This document shows positions 7,071-14,680 of a DNA stretch of 18,224 nucleotides, piece after piece. Below the pieces are notes generated by a model. That model made no database searches, had not been told where the DNA came from, and worked only from the letters and a program-made list of their open reading frames with translations. The translations under genes were made by a program, and so were the position numbers. Numbering within the stretch: position 1 is the first letter of the stretch; each line of letters opens with the position of its first letter. Source of the stretch: DP-36 sp036004365 (GTDB lineage: Bacteria; Desulfobacterota; Binatia; UBA9968); assembly GCA_036004365.1 (NCBI GenBank), contig DASYRN010000128.1:1-18224 (forward strand), read 5' to 3'.

Positions 7071-7622
7071 ATGGCCGTTAGCGTGAAGAGGGAGGTGAAC
7101 TCTTTAGAGCATTACATCAACGACCTGCGCTCGATTTGGGGCGACGGAAAGAATCCTCAGCTTCCGTTCAGAGTTAAAGCTCTTTTGGAAAGGCTCTTGG
7201 CTTCGACCAGGCCCGCCGAGCCATGGATGGCGCAACTCATGGCTGAGGGTAAACCATCCAGGGAATTGTATCGTGATCCCGAGCATGGCTTTATCCAGAT
7301 GGGCCATGTTCACAAGCAAGGCCATACCAACCTGCCGCATGATCACGGTCCTTGCTGGGTCGTTTATGGTTCCTACAGCGGCTTGACCGAGATCACGACC
7401 TACCGGAGAAACAGCGGTGAAGACCCCGGAAGAGCCTCCTTGGAAAAGAAAGAACTGCACCGGCTCACTCCGGGCGTCGCTTACCCGTATCTTCCGGGAG
7501 AGATCCACTCGACGCATGCCGTGGAAGGACCAGCTGTGGTTTTTCGGTTCTTGAGTCAAGATCTCGAGAAGGTGGAGCGATACCGCTACAATCTCGAAAA
7601 AGGGATGGTGAGCCGAGTTTAA
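7071..7622 (+). CDS. cupin protein, cysteine-dioxygenase-like
   Basis: A 183-residue protein with a helical N-terminal third and a cupin barrel. Metal ligands expected for a 3-His cysteine-dioxygenase-type site are visible: His90 and His92 in LPHDHGPCWVVYG (HxH, with no following Glu ligand) and His146 or His149 in LPGEIHSTHA. Absence of the motif-1 Glu is characteristic of the thiol-dioxygenase cupin group. A strong AAGGAGG at 7060-7066 sets the ATG at 7071. Family members oxidise thiols or related small molecules with non-haem iron. The persulfide-dioxygenase-like gene 110 bp downstream fits sulfur chemistry. I would not assign it as true cysteine dioxygenase: overall similarity is unknown and the substrate may differ. 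Confidence 0.75.
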   Translation: MAVSVKREVNSLEHYINDLRSIWGDGKNPQLPFRVKALLERLLASTRPAEPWMAQLMAEGKPSRELYRDPEHGFIQMGHVHKQGHTNLPHDHGPCWVVYGSYSGLTEITTYRRNSGEDPGRASLEKKELHRLTPGVAYPYLPGEIHSTHAVEGPAVVFRFLSQDLEKVERYRYNLEKGMVSRV

Positions 7623-7732
7623 ATTTCGTTAGGCTGGAACTCCTCTCTGGGCAGATCCGATCCGCGAGCGGTCTTCTTGTTCACTGCTCCGACCGGGTCC
7701 AAGCTCTCCGCGGTCATCGAGGAGATGGTTCA

Positions 7733-8797
7733 ATGCTTTTTCGTGAGCTTAACCGCAGCAAGTGCAAAACCTATCTCATTGGCTGCGAGAGACAGCTTCT
7801 AGCCGCCCTGATCGATCCTCTCAGGGAAAAGATCGACCGCTACCTTGCGTTCCTCTCCTACCACAAGCTTCGGCTTGAAGCTGTCATCGACACGCATAGT
7901 CATGCCGATCACCGGACAGGTTGCTTTGAACTCAAGGACCTGACGGGTGCCAAAGTCATCATGCACAGCAAAGCACCGGCGCCGCACGTTGACATCCACG
8001 TTGACGATGGCGCCACGATCAGTGTTGGAGATGTGCAGCTCGGAGTCCTTTACACGCCCGGTCACACTCCCGATAGCATAAGCATCCATGCCGGAGGCCG
8101 CGTGTTCACCGGCGACACTCTTCTCATCCGCGGCACTGGAAGGTGCGACTTTGCGGGTGGCGACCCTGGGGAGCAGTTCGACTCGATCACGCAAAAGCTC
8201 TTTGCACTTTCCGATGAGACCTTCATCTTTCCCGCCCATGACTACAGAGGCAACATGCATTCGACCATAGGAGAAGAAAAGCGCTTCAATCCGCGCATTA
8301 GCGGTCGGACGCGAGAAGAATACATCGATCTGATGAACAACCTGGGCTTACCCCTTCCGGATAAGATTCAAGAAGTTCTACAACCGAATCAATCCGCTTT
8401 GGACGACGACCGACTCCGTTTCCCTTCCTTAGCCGAGCTTAATCAAATACGCCAGGTCACTCCCAATCAAGTACAAGTACTTCTCGGGACTTGCCCGGCG
8501 CCCGTACTCCTCGATGTCCGCGAACCGGAAGAGTATACAGGCGAGCTTGGACATATTCCTGAAAGCTTGCTCATCCCTCTCAAAGACCTACCCTCCCGAG
8601 CTTCCGAGCTGGAAAAGTACAAGGATAGGCACATCATAGCCATCTGCCGTTCTGGCGTGCGGAGTACCACGGCTGCGGCGATCCTTACCGGTCTGGGCTT
8701 CGAGCACGTTTCAAATCTCAAAGGAGGGATGCTGGACTGGAACAACCAAAATCTTCCGCTGGAACGACCCCGAAGCCCCGCCACTCCAGTTAGTTAG
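7733..8797 (+). CDS. MBL-fold persulfide dioxygenase-like protein fused to a rhodanese domain
   Basis: The N-terminal domain (about 1-235) has the metallo-beta-lactamase fold of the ETHE1/Blh group. THSHADH carries His55, His57, Asp59 and His60, followed by GHTPDS (His111), TGDTLLIRGTGRCDF (Asp128) and FPAHDY (His169). The LLIRGTGR(C/T)DF stretch is typical of persulfide dioxygenases, which oxidise glutathione persulfide to sulfite using one iron. The C-terminal domain (about 245-345) is a rhodanese with catalytic Cys305 in CRSGVRS, which moves sulfane sulfur between sulfite, thiosulfate and thiols. Such fusions are known in bacteria. GAGGAG is just upstream of the ATG at 7733. It sits 110 bp after the cupin and is followed by a hairpin at 8803-8836. 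It probably removes sulfide or persulfide released from an organosulfur source. Confidence 0.92.
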   Translation: MLFRELNRSKCKTYLIGCERQLLAALIDPLREKIDRYLAFLSYHKLRLEAVIDTHSHADHRTGCFELKDLTGAKVIMHSKAPAPHVDIHVDDGATISVGDVQLGVLYTPGHTPDSISIHAGGRVFTGDTLLIRGTGRCDFAGGDPGEQFDSITQKLFALSDETFIFPAHDYRGNMHSTIGEEKRFNPRISGRTREEYIDLMNNLGLPLPDKIQEVLQPNQSALDDDRLRFPSLAELNQIRQVTPNQVQVLLGTCPAPVLLDVREPEEYTGELGHIPESLLIPLKDLPSRASELEKYKDRHIIAICRSGVRSTTAAAILTGLGFEHVSNLKGGMLDWNNQNLPLERPRSPATPVS

Positions 8798-8802
8798 ACC
8801 AC

Positions 8803-8836
8803 AGGAGGGGCCACAACTGAAACCACTGGCCCTCCT
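8803..8836 (+). terminator. hairpin after the persulfide dioxygenase gene
   Basis: AGGAGGGGCCA and TGGCCCTCCT pair as a 10-bp GC-rich stem with one bulged G and a 13-base loop, starting 6 bp after the stop codon. No U tract follows, so it may be a weak or factor-assisted terminator or an RNA-stabilising hairpin. Confidence 0.5.
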
Positions 8837-8979
8837 AATACTCACCCCTTAGCGCGTCGCCGGCGACTCTCGTCGGACACGGCCCGGAAGCTTCTTCGCT
8901 TCAACGGCCCCTCCCGTGTAGAGTACACCTGGCAGCCACGCTGCTGAGGATCTCCTTTTGATCATCTCCTATACTAAGT

Positions 8980-9009
8980 TTGACATAACAGAAGCTCATC
9001 GGATATTTT
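8980..9009 (+). promoter_or_regulatory. sigma-70-type promoter for the Rieske oxygenase gene
   Basis: A consensus -35 TTGACA at 8980-8985 is followed after 18 bases by TATTTT at 9004-9009, a fair -10 box. Transcription would begin near 9016 and leave a short leader holding the AAGGAGG at 9038-9044. This supports translation from ATG 9051 rather than an earlier in-frame start at 8958. Confidence 0.5.
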
Positions 9010-9050
9010 CGATCCCAAAGCACGAGGGCACGCACCCAAGGAGGAAAGTC

Positions 9051-10205
9051 ATGGCGCTGACCTTTGAAGAGAATGAAATATTGACCCGTGTGGGTCCAGG
9101 AACCCCTGCAGGCGGAATGCTACGCCGCTATTGGCACCCGATAGGGTTCACCAAGGAGTTAAAAGAAAGGCCGAAGCGAAAGAGACTTTTAGGAGAGGAC
9201 CTCGTCCTTTTTCGCGATGATCGAGGCCGGCCGGGGCTTCTCGGACTCCGCTGCTCGCACCGCGGAACCTCGCTGGAGTTTGGACATATTGAAGATGGTG
9301 GCCTGCGTTGCTGCTATCACGGTTGGCTTTACGACGTCGAGGGACGAGTCTTGGAACAGCCTGGCGAGCCGTCCGACAGCACCTTCAAAGAGCGCGTTCG
9401 TCACCCTGCTTACAAAGTTCAGGAGCTGGCCGGGATCATTTTCGCCTATCTCGGACCCGAGCCGCCTCCGTTATTGCCGCGGTACGACGTGCTGGTGAGG
9501 GAGGATGGAGTCCGGTCACTCAGCGCCCGGCTCATCCACTGCAACTATCTTCAGATGGTCGAGAACAGCGTCGATCAGCACCATTTCAAGTGGCTCCACA
9601 GGACGCCGAAGACGAGGCATTGGAAAGATGAGAAGCTTACCTCCGAAGTCACTGACTTCGGCATCCGCGACACCTTCACGCGCCGGGTTGGAGACGACTG
9701 CTTCAGGACGATAAGCTTATTTCTCATGCCCAACATGAATAAAGTCGGGTACCACCTCTCCGAGGACCACCCGGCTGCTTTTGCCGCAACTCACGAAGGC
9801 TATGAGGCACTGCGGTGGCGCGTGGCCGTAGATGATACCTGCACGATGCATTTCACGCTCTATTTCGCGCCCCTCGTAGATGGAAAGGTAACCGCGAAGA
9901 TGCCGGAGGATCGACAGGACGAAGGGCTCGGTGACAGTATTCTGGGAAAGTATCGGTGGGACGAGACCACGGGCTGGATTGCGCGAGGCGATCAAGACCG
10001 CTGTGCTCAGGAGAGCCAGGGACCGGTCCTTGATCGGACGGCAGAACACTTGGGCGTGTCGGATGAGGGGGTGATTCTGCTGCGGCGCCTCTTCAAGCAG
10101 TGCATTGAGGCGGTAGAGAGAGGTCAAGATCCGGTTGGCGTCATCAGGGATCCAGCAAAAAACGAAATCATTCGGCTCGTGCCAGGCGAGTACCGGGTAA
10201 GCTAG
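9051..10205 (+). CDS. Rieske [2Fe-2S] aromatic ring-hydroxylating or demethylating oxygenase, alpha subunit
   Basis: Terminal oxygenase of the Rieske non-haem iron family, acting in the cytoplasm. The 384-residue product has GTPAGGMLRRYWHP at the N-terminus, which resembles the phthalate 4,5-dioxygenase and dehydrodivanillate demethylase branch. The Rieske ligands are Cys68-x-His70 and Cys87-x2-His90 (CCYHGW). The mononuclear iron site is Asp175-x2-His178-x4-His183 in ENSVDQHHFKWLH. A strong AAGGAGG at 9038-9044 fixes the start. No ferredoxin or reductase is encoded nearby, so electrons must come from partners elsewhere. The gene precedes a complete ABC importer on the same strand, so it may oxidise an imported aromatic or ether compound. 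Family is sure; substrate is unknown. Confidence 0.92.
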   Translation: MALTFEENEILTRVGPGTPAGGMLRRYWHPIGFTKELKERPKRKRLLGEDLVLFRDDRGRPGLLGLRCSHRGTSLEFGHIEDGGLRCCYHGWLYDVEGRVLEQPGEPSDSTFKERVRHPAYKVQELAGIIFAYLGPEPPPLLPRYDVLVREDGVRSLSARLIHCNYLQMVENSVDQHHFKWLHRTPKTRHWKDEKLTSEVTDFGIRDTFTRRVGDDCFRTISLFLMPNMNKVGYHLSEDHPAAFAATHEGYEALRWRVAVDDTCTMHFTLYFAPLVDGKVTAKMPEDRQDEGLGDSILGKYRWDETTGWIARGDQDRCAQESQGPVLDRTAEHLGVSDEGVILLRRLFKQCIEAVERGQDPVGVIRDPAKNEIIRLVPGEYRVS

Positions 10206-10209
10206 TCAT

Positions 10210-10319
10210 TGCAAAATGAAAAATGCAAAATGCAAAATTCAAACTCAAAATCTTGGATAAGGATGCTATTTTTCTTTCTCCGATTTTGCGTTTTTCAATT
10301 TGCACTTTCCAATTTGCAT
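10210..10319. repeat. AT-rich imperfect inverted repeat between the Rieske and binding-protein genes
   Basis: The left arm (10210-10244) is built of repeated TGCAAAAT/GAAAAATGC units. The right arm (10282-10319) reads as an approximate reverse complement (GATTTTGCGTTTTTC, CAATTTGCA). The arms would pair with several mismatches around a central spacer of about 37 bases. Such A/T-rich GCAAAAT-type palindromes occur as multicopy intergenic elements in some uncultured bacterial genomes. It could also act as a terminator or stabiliser for the oxygenase transcript. Copy number cannot be judged here. Confidence 0.5.
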
Positions 10320-10344
10320 AGAAGTGACTCCGGGGGAGTTGCCA

Positions 10345-11436
10345 ATGAATAAATGCGGAATTAGAGTCCTTTGGGTAGGAACGATTTGTTGGGTGTTAGC
10401 TCTCTTCGAAGCTTCCCATCTCCACTCCGCGGAAAACATGGAGTCGTTGGTAGCCGCCGCCAAGAAAGAAGGAGAAGAAATTGTTTTCATCGCCGGGGCT
10501 CAAACCTTCGGCGGAAAAAAAGGCTTTGCTGATATCGAGGCGGCCTTCTACAAAAGATATGGCATCAAGGCCCGGATTAACTTCGCCGCGGGCCCCGACA
10601 TGAATGCGAGAGCGGCACGGATTATCACTGAAGTGAAGGCCGGTAGAAAATCTTCTTCGGATTTTTATCTTGGATCTCAATCTCACTTTGCTCTGCTCCA
10701 CAAGGAGAACGCTTTAGAGAAGGTGAACTGGTCTGGCATCTTTCCTTGGGTAACCAAGGAAATGGAAGTTTTTCCCGGCCAGACGGTTTTGGTTTATACC
10801 TCTCCGAATGGAATCATCTACAACAGCAATTTAATTCCCAAGGACAAAGCACCCAAGAGCTATACGGATCTGACCGATCCCCGCTTTAGCCCGACTTGGG
10901 CCGGGAAGATGGCTATCCCTCCATACGTTGCCTGGCTTGCCGAGTTATCTTTGAACTGGGGCCAGGAGAAGGTGAAAGATTTCGCACGCAAACTGGTCGG
11001 CTTGAGCGGGGGCCGACTCCGATACAGTGAAGAGGAACGTGTTGTCAGCGGCGAATTTCCCATCATGGCGAATATCGGAGGGTCGCTAGAGCATATGTGG
11101 ACTTGGCAGGCGAAGGGGGCTCCTCTCGCTGCCGTGCCCGGCTCGACGCCTGTCAACACGGACTATTTTCAGTTGGGCCTTCCCGCAAACTCGGCCCACC
11201 CGAACCTGGCAAAACTCCTCGTTGCGTTCATGGCTTCCAAAGAGGCCCAGGCGATCCTGCAGAAATACGAGTCTAGGAGCTCTCACCTGGTGGAAGGGAC
11301 AATGATGGGAAAGTATCTGCGCGAAACTCGCGTCGCCCTTCAGGAGCCGAAGGCCTCGATAACTTATTATCTCGGGAGCGAAACGGCGGAAGGTCTCAAA
11401 TTCAAGGAAGAGCTGGCCAACATACTGAAGCAATGA
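10345..11436 (+). CDS. ABC transporter periplasmic solute-binding protein (iron/AEP-type family)
   Basis: Substrate-binding subunit of the importer encoded by this and the next two genes. ATG 10345 follows GGGGGAG and begins a basic-plus-hydrophobic signal peptide (about residues 1-28, cleavage near LHSA-EN), so the protein is periplasmic. The 363-residue length and features such as YNSNLIPKDKAPKSYTDLTDP and PAVPGSTPVN-like loops match the family that includes FbpA/AfuA and the 2-aminoethylphosphonate and thiamine binding proteins. The classic paired iron-ligand tyrosines of FbpA are not clearly present, so iron is not assured. An earlier in-frame start at 10300 would lie within the inverted repeat and lacks a signal peptide. 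Organic-anion import fits the neighbours. Confidence 0.87.
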   Translation: MNKCGIRVLWVGTICWVLALFEASHLHSAENMESLVAAAKKEGEEIVFIAGAQTFGGKKGFADIEAAFYKRYGIKARINFAAGPDMNARAARIITEVKAGRKSSSDFYLGSQSHFALLHKENALEKVNWSGIFPWVTKEMEVFPGQTVLVYTSPNGIIYNSNLIPKDKAPKSYTDLTDPRFSPTWAGKMAIPPYVAWLAELSLNWGQEKVKDFARKLVGLSGGRLRYSEEERVVSGEFPIMANIGGSLEHMWTWQAKGAPLAAVPGSTPVNTDYFQLGLPANSAHPNLAKLLVAFMASKEAQAILQKYESRSSHLVEGTMMGKYLRETRVALQEPKASITYYLGSETAEGLKFKEELANILKQ

Positions 11437-11489
11437 AGTGACTCACTCATCTCCGGCGGCCACTGAAACGCATGCGCCGAGTGACTCAC
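11437..11489. repeat. two copies of AGTGACTCAC between the binding-protein and permease genes
   Basis: A 10-base sequence containing the palindrome GTGACTCAC occurs at 11437-11446 and 11480-11489, 43 bases apart. It could be a pair of regulator sites or chance; no regulator is adjacent. Confidence 0.25.
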
Positions 11490-11523
11490 CCTGCCCAGGA
11501 TGACGGGGACGAAGGGCGTCATA

Positions 11524-13278
11524 ATGACAACTGTGGAAGTAGCCCTCCCCTCTTCAAGGCCGAAGACCCCTTACTTCGACGGGTCCAAGCTTCTGCTCCT
11601 GGGAATCGCGGGGATTTCGGCGCTCGCCATTCTCGGCCTGCTGGCGACGGTGGTGTGGATGAGTCTCAGGACCGGAATTCCCGGACAACCCTCTTCCTAT
11701 ACCCTTAAAAACTACGCCTCATTATTAACTGATCCTTACAGCTATCGGATCATGATGGCGACGTTGAGCTTTTCCGTAGTAACCATCATGGTCTCGGTCC
11801 CACTGGGATTTAGCTTTGCCTGGCTTATCGAACGGACCGACATGCCTTACAAGACCCTGGCCATGAGTCTCCTTAGCATCGGCATCCTCTTCCCTACGTT
11901 TCTAAAAGCTATGGGCTGGGTATTTTTGCTCCATCCGCGCATCGGAGTCATCAACATTTTTTTGATGCAGCTCTCGGGACTCCAAAGCGCCCCGTTGAAC
12001 ATCGCGACCTTGCCGGGAATCGGTTTCGTCCAGGGACTCACCCTGGCTCCCCTGGCATACGTCATGATCTCCGCAGCTTTGCGAAGCATGAATCCCGCGC
12101 TGGTAGAAGCCGCCAGCATCCATGGAGTGAGCAAATGGAGAACTCTCCTTCGCGTCGAGCTGCCCCTAGTGTGGCCGGCATTGCTTTCCGCCATCATTTG
12201 GATGTTTACCGTTTCGATTGCCGCGTTCGATGTTCCGGGCGTGATCGGTATGGCGAACAATATTTTTACCTTCAGCACCGCCATTTACTTTATGATCAAC
12301 CCAAACGAGGGTCTGCCGCGGTATGGATTGAGCGGGGCGTACGGGACGATCATGGTCGGGTTTTCTTTAATTCTGATGATTCCCTATTTCACAGCCTTGA
12401 GACAAAGCCACCGCTATCAAATTATCTCCGGAAAATCTTATCAGTCCCGGCCAGTGGAACTGGGGCGCTGGTGGCTCTGGGGTTGGGGACTCCTGGCTCT
12501 CTATTTTTTGCTTGCCTTTATTTTGCCGTTGCTGGCCATCTTCTGGGTCTCGCTTCTTCCTTATGTTCAGGTCCCCTCTCGGCAAGCTCTCTCCGTGGCC
12601 TCTTTCGAGCGCTATACATCGATCGCTTTTGATTCCGCTATATTACTCGCAGCTTGGAATACGCTCATCTTAATGGTCGCCGTGCCGACGCTCATCTTGG
12701 TGATGAGTTCTGCCATCTCTTGGGTTGTCACCCGCTCACAAATGCGGGGAAGGTTTCTGTTGGACGCGATCGCCTTTCTACCCCACCCTGTTCCCAACCT
12801 GCTTTTTGCGCTGGCCATTGCTTATTTCGCGCTTCTCGTCTCGGATGTCATTCCACTGTATGGAACGATATTTGTACTTATGGCCGTGTACGTCATTTGT
12901 TGGCTCAGTTTTGGCACGAGGGTTCTGAACAACAGCATGATCCAGGTCCATCGCGAGCTGGAGGAGGCGGCCCAAGTGGGAGGGGTTCCCGCGTTTCGCA
13001 TCCTTTGGAAGGTGATCCTGCCATTGATTCGCCCAGGACTGGTTTACGCCTGGATTTGGACCTCTCTTTCGGCGTATCGCGAACTTAGCATGGCCGTCTT
13101 TTTGGCTTCACCGAAAAGTCAGGTGCTATCCACTTACATTTGGGGACAGTGGCATGGCGGCGGACTGGGAGATGCGGCAGCGATCGCCGTGATCATGATG
13201 GCGATCATGTCGCCGCTCGTTACGAGCTTCTGGGTCTACGCGCGGCGCCAGCAACACATCGCCTCTTCGGTATCTTAG
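11524..13278 (+). CDS. ABC transporter permease, fused two-domain (FbpB/AfuB-type)
   Basis: Inner-membrane channel of the importer. The 584-residue protein contains two homologous halves of about six hydrophobic segments each, as in FbpB/AfuB and ThiP. Each half has a cytoplasmic EAA loop that contacts the ATPase: EAASIHGVSKWRTLLRVELP (about 195-214) and EEAAQVGGVPAFRILWKVILP in the second half (about 480-500). GAAGGG lies 7 bases upstream of ATG 11524, which I prefer to ATG 11500, where AGG abuts the start. The gene lies 87 bp after the binding protein and 169 bp before the ATPase. Because both halves are fused, no second permease gene is needed and the transporter is complete in this window. 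Confidence 0.92.
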   Translation: MTTVEVALPSSRPKTPYFDGSKLLLLGIAGISALAILGLLATVVWMSLRTGIPGQPSSYTLKNYASLLTDPYSYRIMMATLSFSVVTIMVSVPLGFSFAWLIERTDMPYKTLAMSLLSIGILFPTFLKAMGWVFLLHPRIGVINIFLMQLSGLQSAPLNIATLPGIGFVQGLTLAPLAYVMISAALRSMNPALVEAASIHGVSKWRTLLRVELPLVWPALLSAIIWMFTVSIAAFDVPGVIGMANNIFTFSTAIYFMINPNEGLPRYGLSGAYGTIMVGFSLILMIPYFTALRQSHRYQIISGKSYQSRPVELGRWWLWGWGLLALYFLLAFILPLLAIFWVSLLPYVQVPSRQALSVASFERYTSIAFDSAILLAAWNTLILMVAVPTLILVMSSAISWVVTRSQMRGRFLLDAIAFLPHPVPNLLFALAIAYFALLVSDVIPLYGTIFVLMAVYVICWLSFGTRVLNNSMIQVHRELEEAAQVGGVPAFRILWKVILPLIRPGLVYAWIWTSLSAYRELSMAVFLASPKSQVLSTYIWGQWHGGGLGDAAAIAVIMMAIMSPLVTSFWVYARRQQHIASSVS

Positions 13279-13342
13279 GTGGGATCGAAATATCTTTTTT
13301 CAGGAATGATGCTCAGAGCCAGTCCCAATAGTCAATTTCCCT

Positions 13343-13403
13343 CTCCCGCGAGCGGGAGCGCACCACCCTCACCTTCGTCCTCTCCCTCCAAAGGAGGGCG
13401 AGG
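13343..13403. repeat. tandem GC-rich palindromes between permease and ATPase genes
   Basis: Two hairpins lie close together. CTCCCGC/GCGGGAG (13343-13358) has a 7-bp stem and 2-base centre. CCTCTCCCTCC/GGAGGGCGAGG (13379-13403) has an 11-bp stem with one mismatch and an AAA loop. The CCCTCTCCC/ACCCTCACC wording resembles the dispersed palindromic intergenic repeats common in proteobacterial and related genomes. It interrupts an otherwise operon-like transporter and may stabilise or attenuate the permease transcript. Confidence 0.55.
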
Positions 13404-13447
13404 AATTTAATCTCGGTCCGAAAACCTGTTTCGGATTGAGGTCGAGA

Positions 13448-14530
13448 ATGATCGCGATCCATTCATTAAAGAAAACCTTCAAAACCGGTCCTGAATCAGT
13501 CCGGGCCGTGGACGGCGTGGACTTGAATGTCGAGGAAAAGGAGTTCTTTGTTCTCTTGGGGTTGAGCGGCTCCGGCAAGACCACGCTTCTCAGATGCGTT
13601 GCCGGTCTGGAAAAGCCGGATGCAGGAGACATCCTTCTAGCGAAGCAGATCGTCAGCTCCGTGGAACGGGGTATTTTTATCCCGCCGGAAGACAGAGCGC
13701 TCGGCATGGTCTTCCAGTCCTATGCGGTGTGGCCGCATATGACCGTGTTCGACAACGTGGCCTTTCCTCTGACGAACGGGAAGAGGAGGCTGACGCGAGC
13801 CGGGGTGCGCGACAGAGTCCGGAGAGCCTTGGAGTTGGTCCAGCTCTCCGCGCTTGAGGATCGGCCGGTGCCTTTTCTAAGCGGCGGTCAACAGCAAAGG
13901 GTAGCCCTTGCGAGAGCGTTGGCCGTGGAGCCTAAAGTTCTCCTCATGGACGAGCCCCTCAGCAACCTCGACGCCCGGCTGAGGGAGGAAGTTCGGGACG
14001 AAATCAGAAGCCTGGCAAAAAAACTCGGCATCACCGTTCTCTATGTGACCCACGATCAGGTAGAGGCGATGGCCTTGGCGGACAGAATAGCCGTCATGAG
14101 TGGGGGAAAGATTTTACAAACCGGTGCTCCCCTGGATCTATACCATTCCCCTCTGAGCCGGAGCGTGGGCGAATTCCTGGGAGCGATGAACGAATTCGAA
14201 GGCATCGTACAAGATGAAGGTCACGTCAAGACCGATCTGGGAGTAGTGCATTGTAAGGTTCCGGATGGCGCGCCGAGAGAAGTGATCGTCGCCATCAGGC
14301 CCGAGGACATCTATCTCTCGCATGACCCCAGCGGTTTGAACAACGAGTTCTCCGCTCAACTTATTTCACAGCTCTTTCTGGGAGACGTCACGGTCTATCA
14401 ACTGTCCGCCAATGGAAAGAAGATGCGCGGCAAGACAACCCGAGTCGATCTGCAGTTGGGAGTCCGTGGCGGTGTGTATGTGCGGTTTCCTGCCGAGAAA
14501 GTCAAGATTTTTCCGCGGCAGAATAGCTAG
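13448..14530 (+). CDS. ABC transporter ATP-binding protein (FbpC/PotA-type)
   Basis: Powers the importer by ATP hydrolysis at the inner face of the membrane. In the 360-residue product every nucleotide-binding motif is present: Walker A GLSGSGKTT (38-46), Q-loop Gln90, signature LSGGQQQ (144-150), Walker B VLLMDEP (164-170), D-loop SNLD and switch His202 in THDQ. A C-terminal TOBE-type domain (about 240-360) includes VIAIRPEDI, typical of the spermidine/iron/sulfate importer group. ATG 13448 follows GAGGTCGAG; a TTG at 13436 is in frame but less likely. No 14-residue regulatory extension or recognisable sensor is seen. It is separated from the permease by the palindromic repeats but completes the same transporter. 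Confidence 0.94.
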   Translation: MIAIHSLKKTFKTGPESVRAVDGVDLNVEEKEFFVLLGLSGSGKTTLLRCVAGLEKPDAGDILLAKQIVSSVERGIFIPPEDRALGMVFQSYAVWPHMTVFDNVAFPLTNGKRRLTRAGVRDRVRRALELVQLSALEDRPVPFLSGGQQQRVALARALAVEPKVLLMDEPLSNLDARLREEVRDEIRSLAKKLGITVLYVTHDQVEAMALADRIAVMSGGKILQTGAPLDLYHSPLSRSVGEFLGAMNEFEGIVQDEGHVKTDLGVVHCKVPDGAPREVIVAIRPEDIYLSHDPSGLNNEFSAQLISQLFLGDVTVYQLSANGKKMRGKTTRVDLQLGVRGGVYVRFPAEKVKIFPRQNS

Positions 14531-14680
14531 TCAAAGTCGCCATCACGAATGAATAAGGCTTGAGGCGACAGGCAGTAAACCAACAGTCGAGAGATCTTGG
14601 TTCCGCATCGCAGCTGGTGTATGTTGTTCCAGGATTGAGGGTCTCTGAGGTTGACTTCAAAAATTGATAAGGAGGCTTTT

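Noticed and set aside
8958..9050. Longer start for the Rieske oxygenase
   Set aside because: The stretch contains a good promoter, and a strong ribosome binding site precedes ATG 9051.
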